From assembly GCA_019095985.1 (NCBI GenBank), contig CM032662.1:14371036-14435035 (forward strand): DNA of 64,000 bases, in the 5' to 3' direction. The position numbers were made by a program, and so were the translations under genes. This document shows positions 45,001 through 60,000 of this stretch, piece after piece (the first letter of the stretch is position 1; each line of letters starts with the position of its first letter). Source of the DNA: Streblospio benedicti (lineage: Eukaryota > Annelida > Polychaeta > Spionida > Spionidae). The notes under the pieces are model-generated. The model saw only the letters and a list, made by a program, of their open reading frames with translations. It had not been told where the DNA came from and made no database searches.

Positions 45001-48000
45001 AACACAGGTCATTGATGAATAAAGCCTTGTGGAAGATGAGTAAAACCTTTTAGCAATTTTACCTTTTGTTAAGTAGCAATTTCTGGTCTATTTTGTATAC
45101 AAGTATAGAGTTATTTTTGAGGAGAGGTAAATGTTAGAATGCTACTTGAGTGCTGTCAGATGAGTAGCACTTTTCCATCTATTCTAGACCCTGGAACAAG
45201 GACCAATCAATTTCGGTGTTGTGTTTCAGACTGAGCTGTCTCAGCGCGGCGAGCAGCGTGAGAAATACGACGCGGCTGTGGCTGAGTACGACTCGTGGCT
45301 CAGTCAGGCCGAGATTGAGTACAAGCGGGGAGGCAGCCGGGACGGAGAGCCCGCGGTGGGACTCGACCCGGACAACATACAGGCCGAGATAGACAGCAAC
45401 AAGGTCAGCTGATGGGGTGGCAAGGGGCAGGGGTCAAGTTCAATTGAAATAGCTAGGTGTATGGTTCTGAATTGCAGTTGATTTAAACACATTTGTTTGT
45501 TTTTGACAAACTTCATTGTAAATATTTAAGTGGATGCGACAAGTCAAACTGTAAGATCTATTAAAACAAGTAGAACAAGAGTAGTTTTATCAAGCCCTGT
45601 AATGAGTATTGTGCTCTCGACTTTCAATGCACCTATAATATAGCACTAACTGTTCCCCCCTCCTCCTCTCTCAGGCGGCGCAGGTTGCGGTGACGCTGCG
45701 CCTGCAGTCGGACCTGGCGTCGCTGCGCCCTGGGGCCGCGGTGCTGGGCGGCGCCGGTGCCTGGTCTGAGGGCCGCGCCGACAGCGAGCGCACCCGGCTG
45801 GACCAGCTGCAGGCCGGCACGCAGGCCCTGCTCGGCAGGCTCGAGGACCAGGCCGGAGACCTGAGGGACGCACTCAGCAGGAGCCAGGACGCTCAGAAGG
45901 TGAGGGGGTGGGGGTGGGCGATAAGGGGGGTGTTTGATGGAAAGATCAAGCTTTTCTTTAGAGGGGTATAAAAGTGATGGGATGCTTGTGAGTGGAAGAT
46001 AGTAAGAGATATTTTGTTGAGATATAATGGAAGGATGTTTATGATATGTTGATGTTGTTAACAAAGAAGAAAAATAAAAAATAAAAGGGCTGGCAAGATT
46101 GATGCAAGGATTTAGATGTTAGATGATTGCTCAAAATGAATAACATGATTATTGACGATGAGATAATTTTCAAAGAGGGTTGGGTATTGATTGAACTATG
46201 GATAATGAAAACTCATAATGAAACCATATTTTTTTCAAGGCATAAATTTTCTTTTCTTAGTTTGCTAACTTAATATGAACACAAAATTAAATAATCCTGT
46301 ACATTTAAGGTTTTGATAAAAGCATTTAATTTTCAGATCATGAAAAATACTTTGAATTTAAAATAAATATAAACCTCATTAAAAAGTAATCTTTACTAAA
46401 ATTGAAAAATTTGTCGATGATTATATAAATATGTTATCACTGTTTGTTTCAAGACAACATATTGTATTGCAGCCAACATTCTATCCCACAATATATATTC
46501 TGCACTTTCACGCTGTTGTATTTATGAAGCATGTATGACATAATGCATGCCATTAATCTTGACCTTCTTTGCCAGCATGTTAATCTAAGTTTTCAGCAGG
46601 ATTTATAACTGCCTAAGGTAAGTTTCTATCCACGGTAAGTTGCTCTGAATGCTACTAATTGCTTAATCGCACTGTGATCACTCTGTTGACAAACTTTTTG
46701 TCCACCTGGACTTTATGATTTTTATTTCTCTGTGTGTGATATTGAGAGAGTGTTTCTGCATGTGTTTCTTTTCGCTTCTCAAATAGGTCACAACGAACAT
46801 CAGTAGAGGCCACAGCAACACATAGAAAGCGTGTGCATGACCTAGTTAGCTGACCCAGTGTGGAAGTAGCACCCAGCTTGATTTTCCAGTTTCTCATAGT
46901 TGACTTTTGCAGTGCTGCCACCAGATCCAATGTTTGAATGATTGGAGCAGACATGCGTTGCCATATTGTCCATCATGTCTGACGCAGCCTATGCCACAGT
47001 GTGTAGGCAGCATAGTGCCGGCAAGTCTGGCCACCCGGAGCTGACTGGACGTGGTGTATTGTAGGACCTGGATGACTACCAGTCATCTGTGGAGAAGCTG
47101 CAGCAGTGGATGGCGGAGCGGAAAGAGCCGGAGCCCGTCACCACACGGCCTTATGATGAGGAGCAGGACCGACTCCAACAGGTACTGGGGGCATTTTCTC
47201 ACAATGTTTGATGGGAAAAAAGGAGACATCTTTGATTCTTCATCTTCTCTTTCATCATGATTGTTGTGTATTAGTTATGTGAAAGTATATACTTTCTTAC
47301 ATTCTTACTCAAGCTAAGCTCACAGTATTTAGTAAGCAGGTTATTTTAGTACAAAAGAAAAAGTCATCTTTGAGTCTTCATCTTCTCTTTCATTGTGAAT
47401 GTCATGTATTAGTGATGTGAAAATATATACTTTCTTACATTCTTACCCAAGCTAAGCTCACAGTATTTAGTAAGCAGATTATTTTAGTACAAACGAAAGA
47501 GTCATCTTTGAGTCTTCATCTTCTCTTTCATCATGATTGTTGTGTATTAGTTATGTGAAAGCATATACTTTCTTACATTCTTACCCAATCTAAGCTCACA
47601 GTATTTAGTAAGTAGGTTATTTTAGTACAAAAGTACATGCTAGCATAGAAACCTCCAATCATCATCCTAATTTTCATTGTCATGTATGCCAATGTGAATG
47701 ATGTGATAGAATCAGCGTTCTGAATGCCCCGTTGTGTGGCAGGCGATGTCAGAGGAGGTGTCGTCGCACAAGGCGCTGATGGCAGCCGTGGCCTCCCAGG
47801 CCCGGGACCTGCTCAAGCTGCCGCCGCCAGCCCACACCGACCCCTTGGACACCCAGTGGCGGGAGCTCACCCACCAGCTGGCAGACAGGACCCGCCAGCT
47901 GCAGAACGCCATCGACACCACACGCCCAGTGGTGAGTTCATGCACCGTATGCTGTCTAGGGAGTTGAGAAAGATATAGTGTGATAAGGATACTGCCAATG

Positions 48001-51000
48001 ACCTGCTATAAATGTTTTCTGATTCTGCACACTATGTATAGATATCCAAATAGACAATCAGGCAGATGTAAATTCATTTAATAAAGGAACAAAACAGTTG
48101 ATCATCTGGGTAGATAGTAGAGAACCAATAGAGTAAACTCTAATTGAAAGTAAGTTAGTGTAGCTTCATGTTATTGCAAATTGAGAAGACGTATTAAGCT
48201 AACCTCACCGTATATTTAGTAAGCAGATTATTTTATTGTAAGAAAGTAAAGAAACTTAGAGACATTTGATACTTCTTGCATCATGAGCTAGCCTCTCCCT
48301 GGCAGTGTATTTAGTAAGGTTATTTTATAGTTAGAAAGTCCTTATAAGTATGGAAACTTGGCCACATGACCCTGGTTGCACCATGAGCTCCCCTTGTGCC
48401 TGCAGGCCGGGGGTCTGGCGCCGCTGGCTGGGTACAGCCTGCCGCCGCTCCCCGCCACCGCCGAGCCCCCCAGCCTTGGAGACATCCGCACAGCCCTGGA
48501 CGAGCTCCACCGGTGCTGGGGCCAGGTCGAGGCTCAGATCACAGACAAGGACAAACAGGTGGGTGGCGGAGGCGACAGTGGTTGGTGTTTGTGGTCTGAA
48601 AACTGCATTGAGATCACTTGCGGTAAGAAACAAGTCATCGCTGCCACTTGTGTGAAGCTGGTTGTCAGTGATATTAAGCTTCATTATCTTATCATTGAAA
48701 GTTAGTGAGATTGTAAAGCTACTTGATACATGATAGATTATAACTATGTCATCATTCTCAAGTTAGGTGTGATTTTGAAGCTAATGCGCTATTAGTAGTT
48801 ACTAAAATTGAAATCATGCCATCATTACTAAGTATGGCGTGATTGTGAAGTTGATTATAAGGGTAATGGTATGTTTTAGTGTTGAGATCATCCTATCAAT
48901 GCATGCATAGTGTCCTTGTGGGTCGTAGTATTGCATTTATTATCTTGACGAGCATCGGACGTATGTGTTTTTCCATTCACAAAGTAGTGAGATCACCTCG
49001 GCAAAAAATAGGGAGATAACTGACCTTCAATGGCCTGAACCAATCAGAATCGAGAATGAACAACAAAGTGGGGAGAAAAGATTTTAATCATAATTCTATT
49101 GTGCGTTGCTTGCAGCTGAGCCACCTGGTGGCGTTCCAGCAGCTGTACCACTCGGCGCTGCTGTCCATCAGCCAGTGGCTGGACCGCGCCGAGAACCACC
49201 TCCTTGACGCCCCCCAGTACGGACAGTCGCTCCAGCAGTACATGGACGAGTGCCTCGCCATCCAGGGGGACATGAAACAGGTGGGTCGCGGGTCAGGTCG
49301 GGTCATCTAGGGCCACATGGATCAGGTACAAGGGCTGCATGGTAAGGCTATTATTATCTAATAGCCTGTCAAATTAAATCTCCCCATGTCAAAATGCTCC
49401 AAAATATCAGTTTACAGTATCTTAAAAAAAATTATACTGTCCGGGATCAAGTTGACTAAGATTATTTTATCAATGATAGGTGCAAGATCAACTATCTGCA
49501 CTGAACGACCTTTGCGGAGACTTGAAATCAGAAACTTCTGCTGAGAATGCAAGACTCATTCAGCAGGCAGTCACCCAGCTAGCACAGAGGGTGGCGATAT
49601 TAGAGCAGGAGGCAACAGCTAGACAGCAGCAGGTCAGTTAGACTAGTCACACTTTTGTACATACCATGCTTACATGCCCATATTTTGACATGCTAGAGCC
49701 ATTTTTAATGCAAAACAACATCATAAACAAAATCGGTTTACATTGACATAAGAATCTGGTATTATTTTCGATGGTATAAGCTTTGAATCACTTTGAAACT
49801 TTTAAGTCATATCATCAAAAACAGCCAGTCATTCTATTCTTTTGCTTCCTTTGAGATGGTAATCACGAGCATGGTATCCTCTATCACCAGGTGCTGGCTG
49901 AGCAGCGTCGGCGCGAGGAGGCTGAGGCTGCAGTGAGCGGGATCCAGACCCAGCTGGGGGAGGTGCGGGGCCTGCTCCGCGACCTTGACCAGTCCCGTGC
50001 ACCCGTGGACGAACAGTTCCAGCAGGTGACAATGTCTCATTATTTGAGGTGTCGTGGTCAAGGAGTCAATTTCTACTTTGCTTTGTGTTGTGCTCTTTAT
50101 GCCTCTTGATGTGACCTGAATGTTGATGCTCACTGCTTTATCTTCACAGGTGCAAGATGTTGCCCAGTCCCTGGACGACTGTGATGACCAGCTTATTGAC
50201 CTGACTCGTGCGCGACCCCACCATGACCCCAGTAGTGCTGCTGGCTCCATGGGCCACCTCACGTCCCAGTACAGACTACTGCAGCACCAGGTCAGTGACC
50301 CGAACAGTGACCCCAATGCGACTGAGTTACCATGTATATCATGATAGAAGAAGTGAAACATCTAGAAATCTTGATGGAATAAATCAGATGTAACAGTATC
50401 TAGACATCAAACGATGAAAATCCCTTTCACAGACAACCATTTAAGCTTATCTGAGACCTGCTTGTTGCTTAATAGCTGAGCTAGCAGCTGTTGTGTGAAA
50501 GTTGTCATCTACAATCCAACAAAATGGTGTTCGGTGTGGACCTGTGGTGTGTTATGTTGTCAGCTGTTTCATATATGTTTAGCGTCATCAGAACCTCCAT
50601 TACAAGCTAACATGTTGCTGTTGTGTTCAATTCATAAGCCTTATAATAAGCTGTTGTTTTGTGTAGATCATCAGCCCTATAACAAGCTGTTGTTGTAAAG
50701 GTTTACTGGCCTATAACAACATACTGTTGGGTGTGGCCCTATAACAAGCTGCTGTGTTGTGTAGCCGTCTAACCCGTTGTTATTGCAGGTTGATTGGGTT
50801 TGTGTGTAGTCCTATAACAAGATGCTCCGTTGTGTGTAGCTCTCTAACGCGTTGTTATTGCAAGTTTACTGGCCTAAAACAAGCTACTGTGTTGTGTAAC
50901 GGTGGTGTTGTTGTTTCAGATTGACAGTCACGCAAGCTGTTGTGTTCAATTCATAAGCCCTATTACAAGCTGTTGTTTTATTGTGTTGATCATTAGCCCT

Positions 51001-54000
51001 ATAACAAGATACTGCTGTGTGTAGTCCCATATCAAGCTGTTATGTACCTATCCAACGCGTTGTTCTGTACCTATCTAACGGGGGTGTTGTTGTCCAGGTT
51101 GACGGCGCTGCGAGCCGGCTGGGGCGTGCGGTGGGGCTGGCCGGCCAGTACGAGCGGCTGCTAGAGGAGTACACCGAGTTCCTGGAGACGGCGCAGACCA
51201 AGCTGCGGCCGGCGGCGGACAGACTCGCAGCCGCAGACCTCGCCCACCTCAACGCGCAGCTCGACGCTCACAAGGTACGTGGGTACGCATAGGAAGATCC
51301 AGGGGGGCGCAGGGGGGCGCGCGCTCTCCCTTTTCCACCAAAATTCTTCATTTTCATAGTGTTTTTCATGATATCCCGTAAGTGCGCCCCCTCGTTTCCT
51401 TAAGTGCGCCCCCCCTTTTACGAAAACCTGGATCTGCCTATGGGCACGGAAAACTTTAGCTCAATATGCACAAGCTTCATGTGCATGTAATACACAAGCT
51501 ATGGGGTTATTATAACTTGATATCACAAACTATGAGGCTATTACAACTTGACACCACAAACAACAAGGTTATTGCAGCTTGATGCACATAACTGTAGTCT
51601 TACGAAAACCGTACCAAGATTCTGTGTTACATGGTGATGTGATGTAGTATTAGTTTGTTCAGTATCGTGATTATTATTTGATATTATGTATAATATGAAG
51701 TTATTACAGCTAGACCCTCAAAGTACAGGGTTAATCCAGCTAGGCTAGTAGGAGTTTGACTGAAAGTTAAAAAATACTCTTGTTACATTCAATTCACACT
51801 TCTAAAGCTATTCCATCACCACCAGAAAACACAGCAACACATTTTCTGACTATCAACTACATTCTCTTGTATATGCTTAGAATAAATGCAACTAAAGAAC
51901 TGCTAAAAGCCACAAAATATCCTCTTTCTTCAGCACACACAAAGAACAAGCTACTATGTTCAGACAAAGGCTACTAGTTTAAATGAAAAAAAAAAACAAA
52001 TAAAAACCCCATGAAATCGATGTCCACAAGTTACTAACTTGTTGCAGTCAACTCTAATTGAATTACCAACATGCACCATACAAATAAAAAAGCTAAATAC
52101 TCAAGTTATGATGAAAAAGAACTACAGATTAACCCACTGTTGCTTGTGTTTCAGGGCTACTTTGAGGACCTGCTGTCACACCGCGGGGTGCTCGATGCCC
52201 TGGTGCAGCAAGTCGACCCCGTCACCCGCGACACATACAGGTAACAGACAGGCCCCAGGTCCTGCTTCTATATAATGTAGTTGAAACTTATATCAATGCT
52301 ATTCCTCTCTCTCCATGTTCTCTAAATGCTTGCTATATAGAATAAGAGAAAGGAAAAGAATTGAATACACAAGTACGCTTGTGAAACACACATCACAGTA
52401 GTTGAAACTAATGTCTCAATGCAACAGAAAATGTGTGATAATCAATATCGAGATAACGAGGTTCCGCTGTATGTAGCATGCTGTTAATTGCGATCCTCAA
52501 CCACCTTATTTCCTATTCTCCCCACATAGGGAGCCGCACGCTCGCCTCAACAACCTGACCCAGATCCTGGCGGACCGCGCCGGGGTGCAGACCAGCAAGC
52601 TGGAGGCCCTGGTCACCGACTGGACAGAGCTGCACGAACAGCTGCAGGACATGAAGGTAGGTGGCGGTCAGTGAGCGGTCAAACCGAGGTCAGGGGACCA
52701 GTCATTTAGAAGATGGATCAAGAGGAGATAGTTTAGTTGTTATCTGACTGGAAACGTTTAAGACAATGCTAATGATCTCCAATGTACATGTCTAATTAAC
52801 AGAACTGAGAATCTCTTATTTGTATCTTACATACAAACTTAGCTGTGTCCACATAGATCAGGTGTAATTTGTATGTGTACATTTACCGTTCTTGCTAAGT
52901 ATCCCAGGTAGAAACCATTACTTGACAAAGTTTACACGTTTCATTCATTTTTATCACTGTAAGATGAGATAGTTTAGTTGTTATCTAACTAGAAACGTTT
53001 AAGACATTGCTAATGTGTATCTTAGATACACACTTATTTGGTTCAGCATATATCACATCAGGTGTGATTTGAGTGTATACGTTTGCTATTCTTTTAGAAA
53101 CCATTACTTGCCAAAGTTCACACGTTTCGTTCATTTTCATCCCCGTATATTCACAAACCACTCCATCCTCCATCTCCCATGTTCCAGGCGTGGTTCTCGC
53201 GCATGCAGCGCTCTGTGCCGGCGCGGCGGGGCGAGGCTAGCGACAGCCTGGACGCGCTGCGGCGCCGGATCTGGGATCACGGCAGTGTGGAGCGCGCGCT
53301 GGCCGACGAGAAGCCAGCCATGACGGCGCTGGTGGCGCGCGCTCGCCGCCTGCTCACGGCCGTGTCCGCGCCCGCGCTCGAGGCTGACACTGCCAGCCTC
53401 AACGACCAGTGGGTCCAGCTCGCCTCCAACACCGCCACCGAGACACGGAGGTGAGGGGGCGCGGAGGTGAGGGGGGAGGGGGTATCGTGGTGGCGGATTG
53501 AGGATTTCATGATTCATGGAAGGAGTGACCTACGTAATACGTATGGAATCAAAGGGGACCTATGTATGGAATCGCATCAAATTGAATGTGTGATCTTTGA
53601 TGCCCAACATGTTCAGGAATTGGGCAAAATCATGAATGTTTGGGTTTGTCACTGTATTGAAAGTAATGTTTCTATACAGGTACTGATACCATATTAGGTG
53701 GAGGCAAATGAAGGCTTGATTATTGAAAGATAAGTTGATCTAAAAATGCTTTTCTAATTGCACTGCTTATTTTAAAATAGGCATCAAAATTATGTTATAG
53801 CATCTCAAAGACACGAAGGTGTGTTTGAATGGGATTTAATTGTAATCTGTAATAGGGAAACAAAGTTTGATCTGTAAGGCCTGTAGCTAATCAGTTTCAT
53901 ACAGATTAAATAGTTAAAATGGAACAATGAATTTTATTACACTGTTACAATATCAAATAAATATTAACCTCCTCCATGTTTTTTAACATCAACCAATGGT

Positions 54001-57000
54001 AAGCGTTCTTTCATGCAGACTTGAGACGATCATCGACCAATGGGAGCGCTTCGAGGCAGACTCTGCAACACTAGAGACCTGGCTGATGGGAGCGCTCGAC
54101 CGGATCGAGGTCGTGAACTCAGCACTGGAGGGTGACCTGAGGTCACTCGGTGCGATCCAAAAGCAAATGGCGCTACTGGTGGAGATCCGTGCCGATGCTG
54201 ACAAACAGCAGCCACTCAAAACACGGGTAGGCAGCACAATATCAAACAGTTACAAAGCAGATACACACTCATAAAGACGCATTATGTTGAAATACAGATG
54301 ATATGCTTTTTGAATTTATCAATTTTGACAATTAGCAAGATGACAGAGTACAGCTTTGTGTCAGTTCTCTGAAATCCTAACGCCAGTAAGTCCAATGACC
54401 AGTATACTGAGAATGGGCTTGGTTTTTAACATGCGATTTAGCAACACACATATAATTTGAATTACTGCATACATACAACCATGTAAACCAGCCTATGGAC
54501 TTTGTAAGTTGAAAATGTGTCAATTGGGGGTTGGGCTTTTCCAGGATTTTGCATAATTTGCATTGCTATTATAACCATCCAGATTTTGATATGGAACAAA
54601 GTTTGACGTGGGCTTTTTACATGAGCATAATCTATTAGATGGTTGTATACGGCATGTTGTCAATAACAAAACCACAACCGCTGTACACGACTGTACCGCC
54701 AAGCATCACAGTGTGCCTCCTCCCTCCCACAGGTGAACTCTGTGGGCACCCAGCTGGCAAGGTCGCGACCCAGTGACCTGTCCATCCCCGCACGAGTCGA
54801 CCGCATAGACCAGATGTGGATCAACCTCATGTACAAGGTCAGAACCAATATAATACATGCGTTCCTTGTTTTGGAATTTTGTTTTTTGACTGGCAAACTT
54901 GGTTTTGATTTTTTTTTCAGATGAAAGCAATAGATTGGCATGAGGTTTTTTTGTGATGTATTTTTATTTTCATTTGTAAAATTTAGAACATCTATCTTGA
55001 GTCAAACATTAAAACCTCATTTAGGTGCATTTTTGTTTTAGTTCGTCAGATTGAAATGAGTTAATCTTTTTATATTTTGTTACCAAATCCTAACACGTGT
55101 GTTAATTATTTTGCTTTAGAGCATTTGAGTTTGTTGTGGTATTGAGTTTGCCTAATATTTGAGTCATCTATTGTGTTGTGAACTTTAACATTTTGTGAAA
55201 CTAGTTGTATATCTACATTGTACGTTGTGTGTATAATTGAGCTGTATATAAACAGCTACCAAATGCTTGCGGCATTAACGAGGATATACATATTTTTGCT
55301 AACATCTGTGCTGTGACCATTACAGATTGACAATGAGGTATGAAGATCAGTTTTACTAACTAGAATTTCTAGACTAATACTTGTGCTAGATGTGTACGGT
55401 GCAGGGATGTAACATTGTTTAGTGGCTTCTATTGAGGATTATGTCAATATTTTGAAATAATGAAATTTTGCTTTTTATCTAATATTAGCTGTGGTTTAGG
55501 GCAATATCTAATGCTTTACATGTACAGGGTCCAGGATGACAACTGTTACCCATTGAAAATATTTGATGGTGTTGTATAAAGCTTTTTTTTTCTTACACCC
55601 TTTTCATCTAACTAGTATATGAACACCCTAGAATTTTGGAATAACCCTAATTGAATGTATAGTGTTCCATATTTTCAAATGGTGGTCAGTTCTATAAGTT
55701 TCACCCACAAATAGAAACAAAATCTACAACATCAACAACTGCATGTTTGAGGATTATCTTGTTTGGTATTCAGATAGTTTGAGTTGAAGAACTACACGTC
55801 TAATATTAATTGATCTTTGGGTGATATCTAAAATTCCATATCTATGGGAACTTGAAAATAAACTTTTTTTTATCAAAGTCATTGTCATTGACTTAAAAAT
55901 AAAGTGGGGTCTCTGTGTCCATTGCAAGTTTCTTTTAGCTGATGACTCCTCTGAATTTGAAATTTACTCCAACTTCTTTCCTCCAACTCCACACCCACCA
56001 GCAGTCTCATCACCTCTACCGTTCGTTATGTGCCACTCATCACTATGTGTGTCCTGATCATGCTATAACCACATTCAGAATTAAGCATGTGTCAGCTCGT
56101 ATAGATATTCATCAATTTGAGGCCAAGATGAGTGGATAGTAGATGAAAACACCTACATTATTCAAGATTACTTGTCCTGCTAACTAGCAGCACTTTCCCA
56201 TCAAACCATGCCGTATCTCCCCCTGCCCACATGCCCCTGTCATGGCCTCCCCCTGCCTACATGCCTGTCATGGCCTTCCCCCTCTGCACCACGTGCCCCT
56301 GTCCTACTCTAAACCCCCCATTGCCTGCTGCAGCTGCCGGACAACGAGGACCGGCTGCACGCGGCGCAGATGGAGCTGCTGCCGTCGCGGCAGGCCGTGC
56401 ACGAGCTGTCGGGCTGGCTGGACCGCGTCGCCGCCATGACGGCTGCAGACGCCCAACTCCTGCCCCGCCCCAGCCACATTGACACCCAGGTCATGCTGCA
56501 CAAGTACAAGGTGAGGACCTCATGCACTTAGACTCATTCTTTCGTGCTTTGTGTAGCAACAAATTTGTTTCCAATCTCCAGAACATTCAAACTCTCCTGA
56601 GGAGGCGGCTCCACCTCATGCACTCAGACTTATCCTCGACACATTCAAGCTGTCTGCCTTTATTTAGCATTGGATCATCCATCCTTGTTTACTACCCCAT
56701 GCACTCAAACTCATTCTTTCGTGCTTTGTGTGGCAACAAATATGTTTCCAATCTCCAGAACATTCAAACTGTCCTGTCTTTATATAGCGTTGGTTCATCT
56801 ATCCTCGTTTATTTAGGGTTTATTATCCAAATTCACAAGTTATTAGAATTTTTTTTAAGACTGCTCAAAGGAGGTGTAAAAGAGATTCCTGTGAACCCAT
56901 GTTGTGGATCATGTTCTTGCCACCTAATGCTGCGCTTAACCTTATACTTTCAATGATCTCATGTTCATGTAAGCACAAGAACCATGTAACGCCACCATAA

Positions 57001-60000
57001 TGATGGTCGAACGTAATATTGACCTCAGCACTGACCACCAGTAGAGTCATGGCTTGTCTGCTCCTCCTCCTCAGGGCCTGAAGATCGAGCAGCGCCAGAA
57101 GCAGCTGACGGTGGAGTTCATCAACGAGTCTGTGCACGACACGAGTGTAGACGAGTCCGGCCGCGCCGACCACACCGACTTCGCCGAGCGCCTCGGAGAC
57201 GTGAACTCGCGCTTCCAGGTGAGCGGCTCAGACTGACACTCTCTGTCTGTGAGGGATAGTGAGAAATGCGCCTCTGAGTATGACAATTTGAAGGCATGAA
57301 CAAAGGTTCAGCATTCTGTAGGAAAGTTTAGAATACTGATTTTCTCTTGAGAAAAAATGATGATTCACTGGCCTTGAAAGAATATTTAAAACGTTCATCA
57401 CAGCTTAAAAATTCGGATTTTTGACATCTACTTCAGAATAATGATTGAATGTATGCAGATTTAATGCACAATGTTTTAAGTCCATAGCTGAACCTAACAA
57501 GGTGGCATCCGTGTGTGTTGCAGAAAGTGAGTGCGTCTGTGCTGGACATGGTCAAACGGCTCGAGCTGCTCGTTACTCAGTGGGAGGAGTACGAGAAAAC
57601 GCTCAACTCACTCGACAACTGGCTCGATGGCGAGAAAAACAAGCTGCAGAGGTAACGTAGCTCACAATAGTGTTGGAGTCGGCAAATAACCCTCTTTATA
57701 GTTACACATATTGATGATGTGAAGTCAGACCTTTCAATGTTTTCCTATACTACAATCTCCTAAATAATGATATATATATATATAATGATATTTTTATATT
57801 GTAGAACTAATTTAGAACATAAGACAGCAGAAATAGAAAAAATAAATAAAATCAAACCTAAATACACAGTATTGTATATCAAGAATTACTGATTTACGGT
57901 AGTGTGTATTCCACAGTTAGTCATTTGCTTGCCACATCATGTTGGTTGGTCCCTGTGTGTTGTATTCACAAGATCCACCAGCAACTCTCAATACCCTATA
58001 TATTAGACCTGTACTCTTTGTTGTATTCACAAGAGCAGCCACATCGTGTTGTATTCACAAGAGCAGCTCTCAATACCCTTTTGACTGTACATGTAGATAT
58101 ACGAGCACCAGCAGGTCTCAATAGCCTATATATTGGACGTTTACTGTAGATACGAGCACCTGGGCCACGAGGTGAGCGTCGCGCAGGCTCTGGACGAGTG
58201 CCAGACGATCGAGCGCCAGCTCGCAGAGAAACAGGTGCAGATCGAGGCTGTGGGCACCATGGGCCGCAAACTCACCGCCGGCAGGTACGTACTCACTTAC
58301 TGCCTCGTTTGGTTGTTAGTTCATGCTCCGAATTCTATAAATCTGTTATTGCTATAGGTATGTAGGAATTAGGATCATATCGCTCTTCTCTATGGCAAGG
58401 GCTGAACCTGCCGACACATGTATTTAGTGTTAGTTGGAACCAATTGTTTTGGCTTGCCGTGCATCAAAAGATGATTTCAAACATATGATTTACAACTTGC
58501 AAATGTGCAGTCTTGAATATGTTGAGTCTATTGGTGCTGCGATAAGCAACATTGAGATGAGGAGGATCCAATATATGTGGCTTGTTGCAGTGATTAGCGA
58601 TAATGAGGTTCTACTGTATATGTTGTTTGTGCACTGGGTTTTGGCGATAAGCAATATGGCAAAGATAACGAGGTTGTACTATATACGTTGTGTTCCAGCG
58701 CATGGGCGGCGGGGAGAATTTGCTGTGCATGTTGTTTGTCCAATACATCGAAGTGATAAGCAAATTTGAGAGAGCAAGTTGTTATTTTGTGCAGTGCATT
58801 GTAGTGATAAGCAATATGGCGAAAATGAGTTCCTACTGTGTACGTTGTGTTACTGCGCCGCGGATCTACTGTATGTTATTTGTGCACTGCATTGTAACGA
58901 TAACCAATATGAATGCGATGAAGTTCTACCGTCCACGTTGTGTTTCCAGCGGTGCGGGTGTCTGTGACGGGGAGCAGCAGCTACATGAGCAGTGGCTGGC
59001 GGTGCAGGCGGCGCTGTCCGCCACCCGCGATGCCCTCACACAGCGCAGACACCAGTGGGGACTCTACCACACCGCCAAGGCCAAGGTACGCGGCGCGGTA
59101 TAAGGAGGCTTTGTGACTGTCCTGAGGACAACTTCTTGTTTTATCTCTTATAAGGAATCTTTATAACTGTTTGGAGGTGGAATATTAAGTTGTAAATGCA
59201 TCGCATTATTGTAAAGGTACGGCCATGTGTGTTGTTATATATAAGAAGTCTTTTATAACTCTTTTGAGGATCTTTATGACTGTCCTGAGGATCCTTATAA
59301 CTGTCCTGAGGATAATTTCTTGTCTTATCCCTTTTTATAAGGATTCTTTGTAACTGTTTGGAGGTGGGATTCCATGTTAGAAATGCATCGCATTATTGTA
59401 AATATATTCTTATAGGTCTTTTCAAAATCAGGGTTTCTTTGTAACAGTCCTGAGTTGGAACACCAATTTAGAAACACATTAAGGGTTGTAGTAGATTAGT
59501 AGATGCAATTGTTTGGAAGGTTATGTTTGGATGAAAATATTGTTTTATCTTTCATGGAACACTGAAATCTTGTCTAGATTTAGATTTGCAAGATGTTTTC
59601 AGAATCATATTCTGGCTGAACATGTAGGACAGTTGTAGCCTGAATCACCATGCCTCTGTGTGTTGTAGGTGACTGAGATCACAAGTGTAGTGTCGCAGAC
59701 CCTGGCTGGCTGCCGCCTCGTCAAGGGAGACCTTGCCGAGATCGACAACCGAATTGGACAGCTCGAAAAACTCGACCATGTGAGCTAATACTCAGTCATA
59801 TTTCGTTAAAACTATTTTAACCAAAGCTTAACCTTCTTAGAAAGTTATCAAACATTGTTTTAGTTTTTAGGCTTAAGACATTGTTAATGGACTTATGTTG
59901 TGGAATAGCTAGAAATTGTCTCTCTACAACATAACCACAACAATGAAAAGAAAACCAGGTGATATATGTCGTAATTTTCTACACAACAAACGCTGCTTGT

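Noticed and set aside
46590-46625. 21-base exon-like piece between TTTTCAG and GTAAGT
   Set aside because: It contains TAA in the phase required by its neighbours; it could be a poison microexon but nothing else supports it.
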